Below, piece after piece: positions 1 to 6,816 of a stretch of DNA of 64,000 bases. Source of the DNA: CAKSEI01 sp964403505. Lineage in GTDB: Bacteria; Bacillota; Clostridia; Oscillospirales; CAG-272. Each line of letters begins with the position of its first letter. Positions within the stretch are counted from its first letter, which is position 1. The translations under genes were made by a program, and so were the position numbers. The DNA is taken from positions 62,001 through 126,000 of the forward strand of contig CAYOFP010000001.1 of assembly GCA_964403505.1 (NCBI GenBank), written 5' to 3'. Below the pieces are notes generated by a model. That model did not search any database, had not been told where the DNA came from, and saw only the letters and a program-made list of their open reading frames with translations.

Positions 1-7
1 ACAAAAA

Positions 8-38
8 AATCGCCACAAGTGAAAATCCACTTGTGACG
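8..38 (-). terminator. Original terminator of the tRNA-Lys gene
   Basis: Arms 11-21 and 28-38 pair around a six-base loop with one wobble, and the minus strand continues into a run of seven T. The hairpin lies just beyond the attL copy of the tRNA 3' end. Before integration it would have ended the tRNA-Lys transcript; the prophage now separates the two by 41.4 kb. Confidence 0.75.
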
Positions 39-41
39 ACC

Positions 42-68
42 TGGTGCTCCTGTGGAGAATCGAACTCC
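42..68. other. attL, left prophage attachment site
   Basis: These 27 bp are identical to 41437-41463. They correspond to the last bases of tRNA-Lys (T arm, acceptor strand, discriminator A and CCA). Flanking bases differ on both sides, so the repeat is the full core. The adjacent integrase gene confirms this is a phage end. Confidence 0.95.
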
Positions 69-103
69 GTATAAATGCTTTAATATCAACGATTTTTGAG
101 ATG

Positions 104-120
104 TTGACTACATTTGTACC
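104..120 (+). promoter_or_regulatory. Candidate integrase arm-type site (left)
   Basis: TTGACTACA at 104-112 is followed by a diverged second copy. The same nonamer recurs at 41311-41319 inside attR, where it is followed by TTGACCACA. A short repeat shared by both prophage ends but outside the core is what arm-type integrase sites look like. The assignment is inferred from position and sequence only. Confidence 0.5.
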
Positions 121-134
121 ACGCCGAAGGTAAA

Positions 135-1157
135 TTATAATGCGTTGTTGAGAATTTGGGCGGCGTTATCGATTGATTGAGAGCGCAGATCGGTATAAAT
201 ATCCATTGTGGTAGAAAGTTGTCGGTGTCCGAGCATCTCTTGGATCGTTTTCGGCGGGACGCCACATTCAAAAGCAACAGTGGCAAATGAATGACGCAGC
301 TGGTGCGGCGTACACTTGATGCCTGTTTTCTTCTTATAAGAGGACCATAGTTTCATAAAATAACTATGGCTTAGGGGATTCCCTGCCGTATCGGCGATGA
401 TATACCGTTCGGGATCGTTCGGCAGAAGCGGTAACAGTTTTTCTGCGAGCGGAATCAATAGAGGGATCGTGCGAATTCCTGCCTCGGTCTTTGGCGCTTT
501 GATCAACGGGCGGTTTCCGTCAAAGCACACAGATTTAGTGATACTAATACGCTTTTTCTCAAAATCAATATCTTTCCACTGCAGAGCAAGTATCTCTCCT
601 TTTCTCATCCCGGTCATGACGGCGATATACGGAAACAGCCACAGCTCAGCATTGTCTTTAATTATCTGCTCATCTGTCGATGATGCGCTGACACGTTTTG
701 TTTTTTCTAAATTCTTCGGTATGCTGACTGATGCGCAGGGATTATACAGAATATCGTTTTCTAACACCGCATGAGTACAGATCAGATTTAATACCATTCT
801 GCTATTTGCAATCGTCTTACGTGCGAGCCCCTGCGATGCTAAGCGCATCAGGTACAAATTGATATCACGCGGGATAATATCCTTGATCAGGTCAGAGCCG
901 AAGGCTGCATCCGCACGTTGCTTTGCATTGCGGTAGGTATGCACAGACTGTATCGCAAGTTTCGGTTCGGCGTCTTCCCACCATTCGTCGGATACCTCAC
1001 GAAAGGTACGGCCGCGCTGGGCGCGACCGGAAAACTCCATGATTTTACGGTTGATCTCGCGTTCGGTCTCGCCGTAGAAATACACACGCTTGCCGGTACG
1101 TGGATCGGTCATTGTTTTTACATATCGCCCGTCCGGGCGTTTTTTTAGTTTTGACAT
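135..1157 (-). CDS. int: Phage integrase, tyrosine recombinase
   Basis: This enzyme catalyses site-specific recombination between attP and the 3' end of tRNA-Lys. The 340-residue protein has an N-terminal basic arm-binding region, a SAM-like core-binding domain and a C-terminal catalytic domain. The tyrosine-recombinase residues are visible: Arg about 185 (TGMRKGE), His 285 and Arg 288 (HQLRHS), His 311 (LGHRQ) and the nucleophile Tyr 321 (DIYTDL). I chose the ATG at 1157 rather than an upstream in-frame ATG at 1202. It gives a 13-bp overlap with the end of the abi gene and the usual MSKLKKR-type N-terminus. It lies 67 bp from attL, the classic position. No frame disruption is seen, so the prophage may still be mobile. 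Confidence 0.97.
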   Translation of the reverse strand: MSKLKKRPDGRYVKTMTDPRTGKRVYFYGETEREINRKIMEFSGRAQRGRTFREVSDEWWEDAEPKLAIQSVHTYRNAKQRADAAFGSDLIKDIIPRDINLYLMRLASQGLARKTIANSRMVLNLICTHAVLENDILYNPCASVSIPKNLEKTKRVSASSTDEQIIKDNAELWLFPYIAVMTGMRKGEILALQWKDIDFEKKRISITKSVCFDGNRPLIKAPKTEAGIRTIPLLIPLAEKLLPLLPNDPERYIIADTAGNPLSHSYFMKLWSSYKKKTGIKCTPHQLRHSFATVAFECGVPPKTIQEMLGHRQLSTTMDIYTDLRSQSIDNAAQILNNAL

Positions 1158-2050
1158 TGTAATATCTTGTCGTGGCTTTTCGGAGTTAGGATGGATTTCC
1201 ACTCGTCTGGAAATCCCATAGTATTGATTTTGACTGCGGGATATTTTTCTATAAGCAACCCAAGCTGATCAACAAAATCATCCCAATGGATATCATGCGG
1301 GATAAGATGATAAAAACATATTAAAACTCCGAATATACGAATATTTCCTATGCCTGAAGCGGAATATTGCTTATACAATGTCGGCGTTTTTGTGAGTTTG
1401 GCATTATAGAGTCTTCCATAGTGCGCACAAAGATTACGTACATATGCTATACTTTCAATCCAACTTTCAAGATAGGTATATCCAATATCATATGTTTTCG
1501 CAACCGCCTTTTTATCCTCGTTCTTCATATTTTTGAAAAATTTAGAGAGTGTTCCAAAACTGAATAACTCCACTGCCGCATACATTGGAATTGTAGCTTC
1601 TTTGTAGTGTTCCTGAAAATTCCTCACGAATGGAGCTCTTTTGTTCCTTTCAATCTCTAATTGAAGATCTTCCATGAATTCCATATGATAATCTATATTT
1701 GCAAAGTTATCCGGATTCATATACCCGAGCACATCGTACTTATATGAAAAATAATTTGCGATACGACATCGTAAGTTTATTTCTACTCGCTCTATTATGG
1801 GTAAGAGTAACTGTCTGAAATTACAGTTGAATTTGTATAACTGCACAATCTGGTCAAAACTGACGCCGTTATAATAGTTTCCGTTTTTAGGTTTTAGTCC
1901 TAAGCTGTATGCTTTTATCAGGCGGAAATATGAAATATCATTCAGAATTTCTTTTGCTTGCTCATCGTCGTCGATAATTAAATCAAGCGTACGTAAATTC
2001 TCTATTTGTTGTTCCACGGTAAGCGGTGGTTGTAGTTCTTTTAACTTCAT
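1145..2050 (-). CDS. Abi_2 family (AbiD/AbiF-like) HEPN protein
   Basis: The 301-residue protein has the Abi_2 hallmarks: an N-terminal SYFRLIKAY-type segment, a central helical region, and a HEPN R-x4-H motif at about Arg 205 to His 210 (RNLCAH). Abi_2 proteins cause abortive phage infection, and HEPN R-x4-H motifs are ribonuclease active sites. The gene has its own consensus promoter at 2125-2153 and a 38-nt hairpin RNA at 2075-2112 between promoter and start codon; GGAG lies 6 bases before the ATG. Related AbiF-type proteins have been reported with an upstream structured RNA that acts with the toxin. This gene is therefore probably an RNA-controlled toxin expressed from the prophage against other phages. 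The stop codon overlaps the start of int. Confidence 0.85.
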   Translation of the reverse strand: MKLKELQPPLTVEQQIENLRTLDLIIDDDEQAKEILNDISYFRLIKAYSLGLKPKNGNYYNGVSFDQIVQLYKFNCNFRQLLLPIIERVEINLRCRIANYFSYKYDVLGYMNPDNFANIDYHMEFMEDLQLEIERNKRAPFVRNFQEHYKEATIPMYAAVELFSFGTLSKFFKNMKNEDKKAVAKTYDIGYTYLESWIESIAYVRNLCAHYGRLYNAKLTKTPTLYKQYSASGIGNIRIFGVLICFYHLIPHDIHWDDFVDQLGLLIEKYPAVKINTMGFPDEWKSILTPKSHDKILQCQN

Positions 2051-2074
2051 GGATTACTCCGAAAAAATTAAATG

Positions 2075-2117
2075 ACCCGACATGGTACGCATCGTTGAGA
2101 GGCGTGTCGGGTTCTGT
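2075..2117 (-). ncRNA. Hairpin RNA upstream of abi (AbiF-associated type)
   Basis: Read on the minus strand, a perfect 8-bp stem (arms 2105-2112 and 2075-2082, ACCCGACA/TGTCGGGT) encloses a 22-nt apical part that can form an inner CGC/GCG stem. Transcription from the promoter at 2125-2153 would start near 2117, only about five bases before the stem. A T-rich stretch (2061-2070 on the minus strand) follows, so the hairpin could end a short RNA or attenuate abi. Position and compactness match the structured RNAs described upstream of Abi-like genes (RAGATH-18 type). I cannot confirm the family consensus by eye. Confidence 0.6.
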
Positions 2118-2124
2118 TACTATT

Positions 2125-2153
2125 ATTATATGCAAAATGAACCCGGTTGTCAA
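2125..2153 (-). promoter_or_regulatory. Promoter of hairpin RNA and abi
   Basis: A perfect -35 TTGACA (2148-2153) and a perfect -10 TATAAT (2125-2130) are separated by 17 bp. This is the strongest promoter sequence in the left arm. Confidence 0.85.
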
Positions 2154-2193
2154 TCATTTTTGCAACTTTTTTTGCTTTTTTGTATAATTCACG

Positions 2194-2227
2194 GCACTCT
2201 ATGGTACTTTACAGCACTCTATGGTAC
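2194..2227. repeat. Two 14-bp direct repeats upstream of the abi promoter
   Basis: GCACTCTATGGTAC occurs at 2194-2207 and 2214-2227, a period of exactly 20 bp (two helical turns). Its ATGGTAC core also appears in the abi hairpin RNA (2082-2088) and, inverted, in the repressor promoter region (about 3470-3476). It may be a regulator binding site. Confidence 0.5.
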
Positions 2228-2238
2228 GATATACGCCA

Positions 2239-2829
2239 TTAGTTTTGACACTCTTCCTGATATGATAATACCATCTCTTTAAATGCATCATCTGCTAATG
2301 ATTTTGTCACGAAAGGAAAAACCTTATGAAACATTTCCCCGTTGGGTGCATCGGAAAGCGTTTTACGGATCATCTTCTCAATTTTTGCCTTTTTACTGAT
2401 GACAGAATCGACGCATGTATGGGCGTCAGCTCCCATTCCTCGAAAAATTAGTGCCTCAAGTTGCATTGTAAGATTTACTAAATCACGGTTATCCGAAAAA
2501 TCTGTGAAAGGACTATTCATTTGATGGTAAAGGTCTACGCATATTATTCCTGCTTGCGAATACTGAACCGCACGCGTAAGATCATAGATGCTGAAAATAC
2601 CATTCTCTAAATATCCGTAGCAGTCAATCAAAGCAGTAGCGTATAGTTTTTGTTCTTCTGTAAACAATGAGGAATTCTGCGAATGCTCTATAATGTAATA
2701 GATAGTTGCAATGTTTTTGGCGATATAGCCATAATTTCCACCGGCAGATAGCACATCATACATTGCGCATATCTTATTTCTCATAAGCCAAAGAATAAGT
2801 GCGATAAATGATAAAATTAGTATAAACAT
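2239..2829 (-). CDS. Unknown protein with N-terminal membrane anchor
   Basis: I do not recognise this 196-residue protein. It starts with one hydrophobic helix (about residues 1-17, MFILILSFIALILWLM) followed by a soluble, mainly helical, acidic domain. I start it at the ATG at 2829, which has GAGGTGAT just upstream, rather than at a GTG nine bases earlier. It lies between the repressor and abi on the lysogeny strand and is probably expressed in the lysogen. Membrane-anchored proteins in this position often act in superinfection exclusion, but nothing in the sequence proves it. Confidence 0.7.
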   Translation of the reverse strand: MFILILSFIALILWLMRNKICAMYDVLSAGGNYGYIAKNIATIYYIIEHSQNSSLFTEEQKLYATALIDCYGYLENGIFSIYDLTRAVQYSQAGIICVDLYHQMNSPFTDFSDNRDLVNLTMQLEALIFRGMGADAHTCVDSVISKKAKIEKMIRKTLSDAPNGEMFHKVFPFVTKSLADDAFKEMVLSYQEECQN

Positions 2830-2987
2830 GGAGATCACCTCAAAAATGATATTTATCAGAGTTTCCGACTCAAATCAGATCACGTCGCTTTGGAATGCGA
2901 TGGCTTTTTTGTTTGGGCAACTTGCCCATTATGTATAGTAAATCGTATAAAAATAAAGATTCCCGTTCGGCGCAGGGATTACAAACT

Positions 2988-3446
2988 CTATTTTGTATCG
3001 GTATGCGCCGGATGGAAATCTTTGCTGAGTTGGAAAGCCATATCATCTGCTATGCTTACCGTGTTAGGTTGAATCCCTAAAAGCGTATCAACTGCACTTT
3101 GCATCTCTGACTTGGTGCGATATGCGAGGATAAGCTCTTGCTCGTGATTTGTAAGAGTTATATTGAAAGGTATAACTGCTTCCGAGGATGCTTGCAACTG
3201 CTCGCCTGCCCGGTCTGATTCTTGCGGGATCATATTAGTATCATATCCCATCAACCACGCCGGATCTACATTCAGCACCTTTGAGATCTCCGAGAGCAAC
3301 AGACGCTTCGGTTTTCTTTTTCCGTTAATATATGCGCTGACAGACTGCTTTGATATTTGCAATTCAGCCGCTAATGCCGTAACACCTATGTTACGGTAAT
3401 CCATTGCTGTTTTTAGTCTTTCGCTGAATGATGAAATAAATTCCAT
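2988..3446 (-). CDS. XRE-family prophage repressor (CI-like)
   Basis: The 152-residue protein has an N-terminal helix-turn-helix of the lambda-repressor/Cro class (about residues 8-62; LAAELQISKQSVSAYINGK is the HTH). Its C-terminal half shows no S24 peptidase motifs, so induction by RecA-stimulated self-cleavage is not evident. The start at 3446 has AGGAG nine bases upstream; longer in-frame ORFs run into the promoter. It is transcribed leftward from the promoter at 3467-3495, divergent from the Cro-like gene, and is the obvious lysogeny regulator. Confidence 0.9.
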   Translation of the reverse strand: MEFISSFSERLKTAMDYRNIGVTALAAELQISKQSVSAYINGKRKPKRLLLSEISKVLNVDPAWLMGYDTNMIPQESDRAGEQLQASSEAVIPFNITLTNHEQELILAYRTKSEMQSAVDTLLGIQPNTVSIADDMAFQLSKDFHPAHTDTK

Positions 3447-3466
3447 GTCTTTTCTCCTGTGGCTCG

Positions 3467-3495
3467 ATTGTACCATATATTTGTACACTTGTCAA
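3467..3495 (-). promoter_or_regulatory. Repressor promoter with operator-like repeats
   Basis: TTGACA (3490-3495), a 17-bp spacer and TACAAT (3467-3472) read leftward. The near-palindrome TTGTACACTTGTCAA (3481-3495) covers the -35 region, and TTGTAC recurs at 3469 and 3481. These are probable operators for the XRE repressor. Confidence 0.75.
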
Positions 3496-3535
3496 CAAAT
3501 TTTTACATTAAACGAATAAAAATTCCGAAAAGTGG

Positions 3536-3564
3536 TTGACAAATGAAATTAACGATGTTATAAT
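3536..3564 (+). promoter_or_regulatory. Early rightward promoter
   Basis: TTGACA (3536-3541), a 17-bp spacer and TATAAT (3559-3564) lie 36 bp before the Cro-like start. GTTGACAA in the -35 resembles the half-sites at the divergent promoter, so the repressor could bind here too. Confidence 0.85.
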
Positions 3565-3599
3565 TCAACTGTCCACAAAGTAGACGAAAGGAGAAAAAT

Positions 3600-3869
3600 A
3601 TGGAAACTAAAAATTTTCGCGGTATTGTTTTGAATAAGTATCGATCGATTGCGGATTTTTCTCACGCAATTGGATGGAGCTATCGAAAAGCGTATAGTAT
3701 TGTCAATGGTACTCAGGATCCAAATGTAGATGATGTGCGCCAAATGGCAGAAGTACTCGATCTGCAGTCGAAAGATGAATTTATCAGTATTTTTTTTGCG
3801 CCGTTGTCCACATTGTGGTCGAACGAGCGCTTTGAAGAAACGCGACTATGGCAGAAAGGAGATTTATAA
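3600..3869 (+). CDS. Cro-like small HTH protein
   Basis: The first gene of the early rightward operon encodes 89 residues, with an HTH-like core (SIADFSHAIGWSYRKAYSIV followed by N-G-T) that resembles XRE proteins. AAAGGAG lies six bases before the ATG. Divergent placement opposite the repressor suggests a Cro or early regulator role. The C-terminal third (FFAPLSTLWSNERFEETR) is not typical of Cro. Confidence 0.75.
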   Translation: METKNFRGIVLNKYRSIADFSHAIGWSYRKAYSIVNGTQDPNVDDVRQMAEVLDLQSKDEFISIFFAPLSTLWSNERFEETRLWQKGDL

Positions 3870-4070
3870 ATGCTGTTGACTTTATCCAAAGAAGAAGCGA
3901 TCGGATTACTGTCTGGAATGGAGAAAGAATTACGGATTTTTTCTCACAGCCCCGTTGAGCGCTTGGAGCAATATGCCGAAAAAGTAGATGCGGATGGCGC
4001 GACCGTATGGGCGCAGGCACAGGCGGAGGCGTTGCGCATGGCTATTCAAATAATGTCAAATCAGGAATGA
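3870..4070 (+). CDS. Small early phage protein, unknown
   Basis: This 66-residue, mostly helical and acidic protein has no recognised domain. AAAGGAG precedes the ATG by seven bases, and the start abuts the stop of the Cro-like gene, so the two are co-translated. Its end overlaps the end of a minus-strand gene by 29 bp. Confidence 0.65.
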   Translation: MLLTLSKEEAIGLLSGMEKELRIFSHSPVERLEQYAEKVDADGATVWAQAQAEALRMAIQIMSNQE

Positions 4071-4284
4071 TCGGGCGAGAAAAATCTATGTCTTCTTTAT
4101 GTGATGTGAACATCACGGATAGTGCAAGTGAGCACTTGCTACATATTTCGCTACCGTGATAATTATCACATCCGTTGTTTTTAAAGACATCGATGCCATT
4201 ATTATTTCGCATGAATTGAAGTTCAACCGTTTGTATCTGTTTAGTCAATGGGCATTGTACCTCGATTTTTGCAAAATTTATCAT
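4042..4284 (-). CDS. Small Cys-rich protein antisense to the early operon
   Basis: The 80-residue protein has spaced cysteines (CPLTKQ near residue 11, then GCDN, ICSKC) that could bind zinc. GAGG lies seven bases before the ATG. It is the only leftward gene inside the rightward early operon. The composition (Cys and His pattern, few low-complexity stretches) and the ribosome site favour a real gene over a shadow. The function is unknown; it might be expressed in the lysogen. Confidence 0.55.
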   Translation of the reverse strand: MINFAKIEVQCPLTKQIQTVELQFMRNNNGIDVFKNNGCDNYHGSEICSKCSLALSVMFTSHKEDIDFSRPIIPDLTLFE

Positions 4285-4357
4285 AAGATTACCTCACAAG
4301 TATTTTTTGACAGTATAGCACGAAACAAAAGGAAAAGCAAGAAAGGAGAGTGAGGGT

Positions 4358-5017
4358 ATGAAACATAATAGTGATTTTTACATTCACATCTTGACAAATA
4401 TGCGAGACAATATCGCAAAAAGAAAAAAGCCGATCGAGCAGATCATGGACGATCATATATCAGATTTTGGAGAGAGTACGAGCGAGGTATGCGAATTACA
4501 AGAGGAGGCGCTGAGCTGGGCTCTCGAAGTAATGGAGAAGAAGAATATGCCGGCTCGGGAATTTGAACTGCTGACCGTGCTCTATCGCATGCGCACTGAA
4601 GACTATATCAGAGAGGCGGAACTGCTCAATCGCTTCTTGGGAAAACCCGACGGCGGCGTGAATGGCGCCAAGAGTGATTTGAAATCCCTGCTCAGACGGG
4701 AATGCGCAGAACGACACCCAAAAAACAAGTATCTATACCGTATTACTTCATTAGGCATTGATGTCTACGAAATTGAATGCAAGAAACGGAAGAAGAAGCG
4801 GATAAAGGTCAAAACAAAGCCGATGGAAGAAATGGCGATAGTGAAAAAGCCTCCGCTGAAAGAACGGTTAAAGGATTTCTTTGAGAACACCGACCCCGAT
4901 GATGTGATGGCTTGGTTGGATGCCGCATTAATGGTTGCATTTGTTGTGTTAATAGTGGCAGTTGTTCTCGTGCTCGTCGTATTGTGCATACACAAACTCG
5001 GAAGTCCGGGAAGATAA
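4358..5017 (+). CDS. Early phage protein with C-terminal membrane helix
   Basis: The 219-residue protein has a soluble N-terminal two thirds with a possible winged-helix-like stretch (about 65-130), a lysine/arginine-rich segment (about 141-155) and one strongly hydrophobic helix at about 187-210. It is therefore probably a tail-anchored inner-membrane protein with its domain in the cytoplasm. GAAAGGAG lies upstream. I do not recognise the family. Confidence 0.7.
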   Translation: MKHNSDFYIHILTNMRDNIAKRKKPIEQIMDDHISDFGESTSEVCELQEEALSWALEVMEKKNMPAREFELLTVLYRMRTEDYIREAELLNRFLGKPDGGVNGAKSDLKSLLRRECAERHPKNKYLYRITSLGIDVYEIECKKRKKKRIKVKTKPMEEMAIVKKPPLKERLKDFFENTDPDDVMAWLDAALMVAFVVLIVAVVLVLVVLCIHKLGSPGR

Positions 5018-5048
5018 AAACTTATAAAGGAGGGAGGGATTCAGAGCT

Positions 5049-5267
5049 ATGGAAAAACAAGGATACAGAGAAAACTATGAATTGTTAGTGACGATGTTTC
5101 CCGCACGTGCGGGGATATCGATCGAAGAGGCGGCAAAGGCAATGGGAGTCAATCACAAGACGGTACGTGCGGCGACGCTGCGTGCACGCAATCCCCTGCC
5201 GTGCACAAAAATGGGAAGTCGAATCGTTATCCCGATCGCAGGACTCGCACGGTGGATGTGCGGGTAA
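5049..5267 (+). CDS. Small helix-turn-helix (excisionase-like) protein
   Basis: The 72-residue protein contains an HTH (ISIEEAAKAMGVNHKTVRAA, about residues 24-43) followed by a short wing-like region (GSRIVIPIAGLARWM), the layout of MerR/excisionase-type DNA-binding modules. It may be the excisionase partner of the integrase or an early regulator. GGAGGG precedes the start by about 13 bases. Confidence 0.65.
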   Translation: MEKQGYRENYELLVTMFPARAGISIEEAAKAMGVNHKTVRAATLRARNPLPCTKMGSRIVIPIAGLARWMCG

Positions 5268-5277
5268 GGAGGATGAA

Positions 5278-5724
5278 ATGTTGATAGAAATTAATTACAT
5301 AGTAACACGCAAAGAGGGGCGGCGGACGGTGCGAGATCTGCGGCGCGAATGTGTGTCTGTCGGAAAAGAATATATGAATGCGGAACGGGTGACAAGTGAC
5401 GGACGCGATCTTATATTACAGTTACTCGAGCTTCGCTATAAGCTCTCATGCGGCGGAACGGTGAGCGATCTCAAAGTCGGACTCAATCCCGAGGTTGCCC
5501 GTGAAATGCGTCTGCAACGGATGGAGCTTGAGTGCTACGAGCACCTTAAGCGCGAAAACATAGTCAGTCCGTTGGTAAGAAAGCTCGAGATGGAATACCG
5601 ACAAAAGCACGGGTTACACTACATGGAACCTCTCAATTTTAAGGCACGCCGAGAGATCGAGCTTGACTTCAAAAATGCAAAGCTGGCTGAGGTGTTGGCC
5701 GAAAAAGAAAGGAGCGCAAAATGA
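5278..5724 (+). CDS. Early phage protein, unknown
   Basis: The 148-residue, charged, mainly helical protein is not recognised. I chose the ATG at 5278 because AAGGAGG sits six bases upstream. The longer in-frame ORF from 5107 reads out of frame through the preceding HTH gene. It is part of a tightly packed early operon and overlaps the next gene by four bases. Confidence 0.7.
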   Translation: MLIEINYIVTRKEGRRTVRDLRRECVSVGKEYMNAERVTSDGRDLILQLLELRYKLSCGGTVSDLKVGLNPEVAREMRLQRMELECYEHLKRENIVSPLVRKLEMEYRQKHGLHYMEPLNFKARREIELDFKNAKLAEVLAEKERSAK

Positions 5725-5948
5725 ACGTCATAGAAGCAACGCAGAAAGCGCAGTCAGATCTTATCCGTCAGCTGAGGAAGGAGAACGAAGAACTGATGAA
5801 AGAGATCGAGGAACTGAAGCGGGAAAACAAGAGATTGAAAAACAAGCTTGATGATGCCGAGGCGATCATCGTATGCAATCGCATAGTGAAACCCGAAGGC
5901 GCAAAAAAGACCTTTTTCGTGCCGGCAAAGGCTCATGGTCGGGGGTAA
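5721..5948 (+). CDS. Small coiled-coil protein
   Basis: In this 75-residue protein, residues 15-48 form an almost continuous heptad coiled coil (IRQLRKENEELMKEIEELKR and onward). The start overlaps the upstream stop (ATGA), showing translational coupling. It is probably an oligomerising accessory protein; the function is unknown. Confidence 0.65.
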   Translation: MNVIEATQKAQSDLIRQLRKENEELMKEIEELKRENKRLKNKLDDAEAIIVCNRIVKPEGAKKTFFVPAKAHGRG

Positions 5949-5950
5949 CT

Positions 5951-6295
5951 ATGCCTAGATATAATATCGCTATCTTAGATAACGGCGCGCAGGCGCTTGT
6001 GCGGAAACGCGAGGAGGTCGCAACGCTCAAGCAGTTGAGCGAGAAGCTCTATAAGCCGCTCGTACAGTATATCGGACGGGCAAAGGTGGCGCAGGGCGCG
6101 CTCGCCGGCACATCGGTGCACACGGTACAGCTTCCTTTCGGCACCCTGCTCTGCTATCCGAGCGGCGTGGGGTTCCCCGAGGAGAGCGTAGCCGAGCCTT
6201 GGGGTGTTCCGAGCTCAGACGACGAAGCTGAAAATGTGCCAAAGAAATACAGAGTTTCAAGGCGCAGGAGGTCGGCAGATGAGACAGATATATAA
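5951..6295 (+). CDS. Unknown early protein carrying a palindromic repeat insert
   Basis: The 114-residue protein has an unrecognised N-terminal 70 residues. From about residue 72 it contains VGFPEESVAEPWGVPS, encoded by the palindromic element at 6164-6214. The same peptide type recurs in the portal protein. The reading frame stays open through the insert. The start at 5951 follows GGGGG five bases upstream. Confidence 0.6.
   Translation: MPRYNIAILDNGAQALVRKREEVATLKQLSEKLYKPLVQYIGRAKVAQGALAGTSVHTVQLPFGTLLCYPSGVGFPEESVAEPWGVPSSDDEAENVPKKYRVSRRRRSADETDI
6164..6214 (+). repeat. Palindromic repeat element, type A, inside a gene
   Basis: This 51-bp element begins GGCGTGGGGTTCCCC and ends in TTCCGAGC. 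The inner arms (CCCCGAGG and CCTTGGGG) form a hairpin with a G·T pair. The same 51-bp unit occurs at 14723-14773 and a 49-bp version at 17848-17896. Confidence 0.85.
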
Positions 6296-6644
6296 TTTTT
6301 CCGTTATCAGCGAGCATGAGGCGATCATGATGTATAACAATGCAAAAGATAAGCGCATTCAGGTAGGTGTGCTCGCTGACCTGCTCTGCTGTACGAAAGA
6401 GGATGTCCGCAAACTGTTACGCGAGCATGGGTGTGAAACCGACGAGCACGGCACGGTGCGGAAGCGCACTCCTCGGAAGAACGATTGGAAAGACGAGGAG
6501 ACGGCGGTGATCGTGCAGATGTTCGACGAAGGCGCGAGCGTTGAGCAAATGGCGGCGATGGTCGGGCGGAGCAGAAATTCAGTCAGAACGAAGCTCAAAA
6601 AGATGGGGAGATTTTTCAGAAAACGAGGATTTAACAATGGATAA
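6279..6644 (+). CDS. Two-HTH DNA-binding protein, possible late regulator
   Basis: The 121-residue protein contains two helix-turn-helix-like stretches: VGVLADLLCCTKEDVRKLL (about 28-46) and VEQMAAMVGRSRNSVRTKL (about 90-108, SANT/homeodomain-like). The C-terminus is basic. AGGAGG lies seven bases before the ATG, and the start overlaps the upstream gene by 17 bp. It is the best DNA-binding candidate in the early operon to activate the four shared late promoters, but that role is inference. Confidence 0.65.
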   Translation: MRQIYNFSVISEHEAIMMYNNAKDKRIQVGVLADLLCCTKEDVRKLLREHGCETDEHGTVRKRTPRKNDWKDEETAVIVQMFDEGASVEQMAAMVGRSRNSVRTKLKKMGRFFRKRGFNNG

Positions 6645-6804
6645 GAAAACAGAAGGCAGGACAGCATACCAAATCATGGAGGATGCAGCAGCGCAGATCT
6701 GCGATCGAGTGTGCAAGTACAACGAATTATACGGCGAGGACGAGGACAAGGAAGAAACACTTTATGCGATGTGTGAGAAGTGCCCGCTGAATCGCTTGAT
6801 TTAA
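6637..6804 (+). CDS. Small Cys-rich phage protein
   Basis: This 55-residue acidic protein has two CxxC-like pairs (CDRVC and CEKC), suggesting a zinc-binding knob. The ATG overlaps the previous gene by eight bases. The function is unknown. Confidence 0.6.
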   Translation: MDKKTEGRTAYQIMEDAAAQICDRVCKYNELYGEDEDKEETLYAMCEKCPLNRLI

Positions 6805-6816
6805 AGGAGAGAAACA

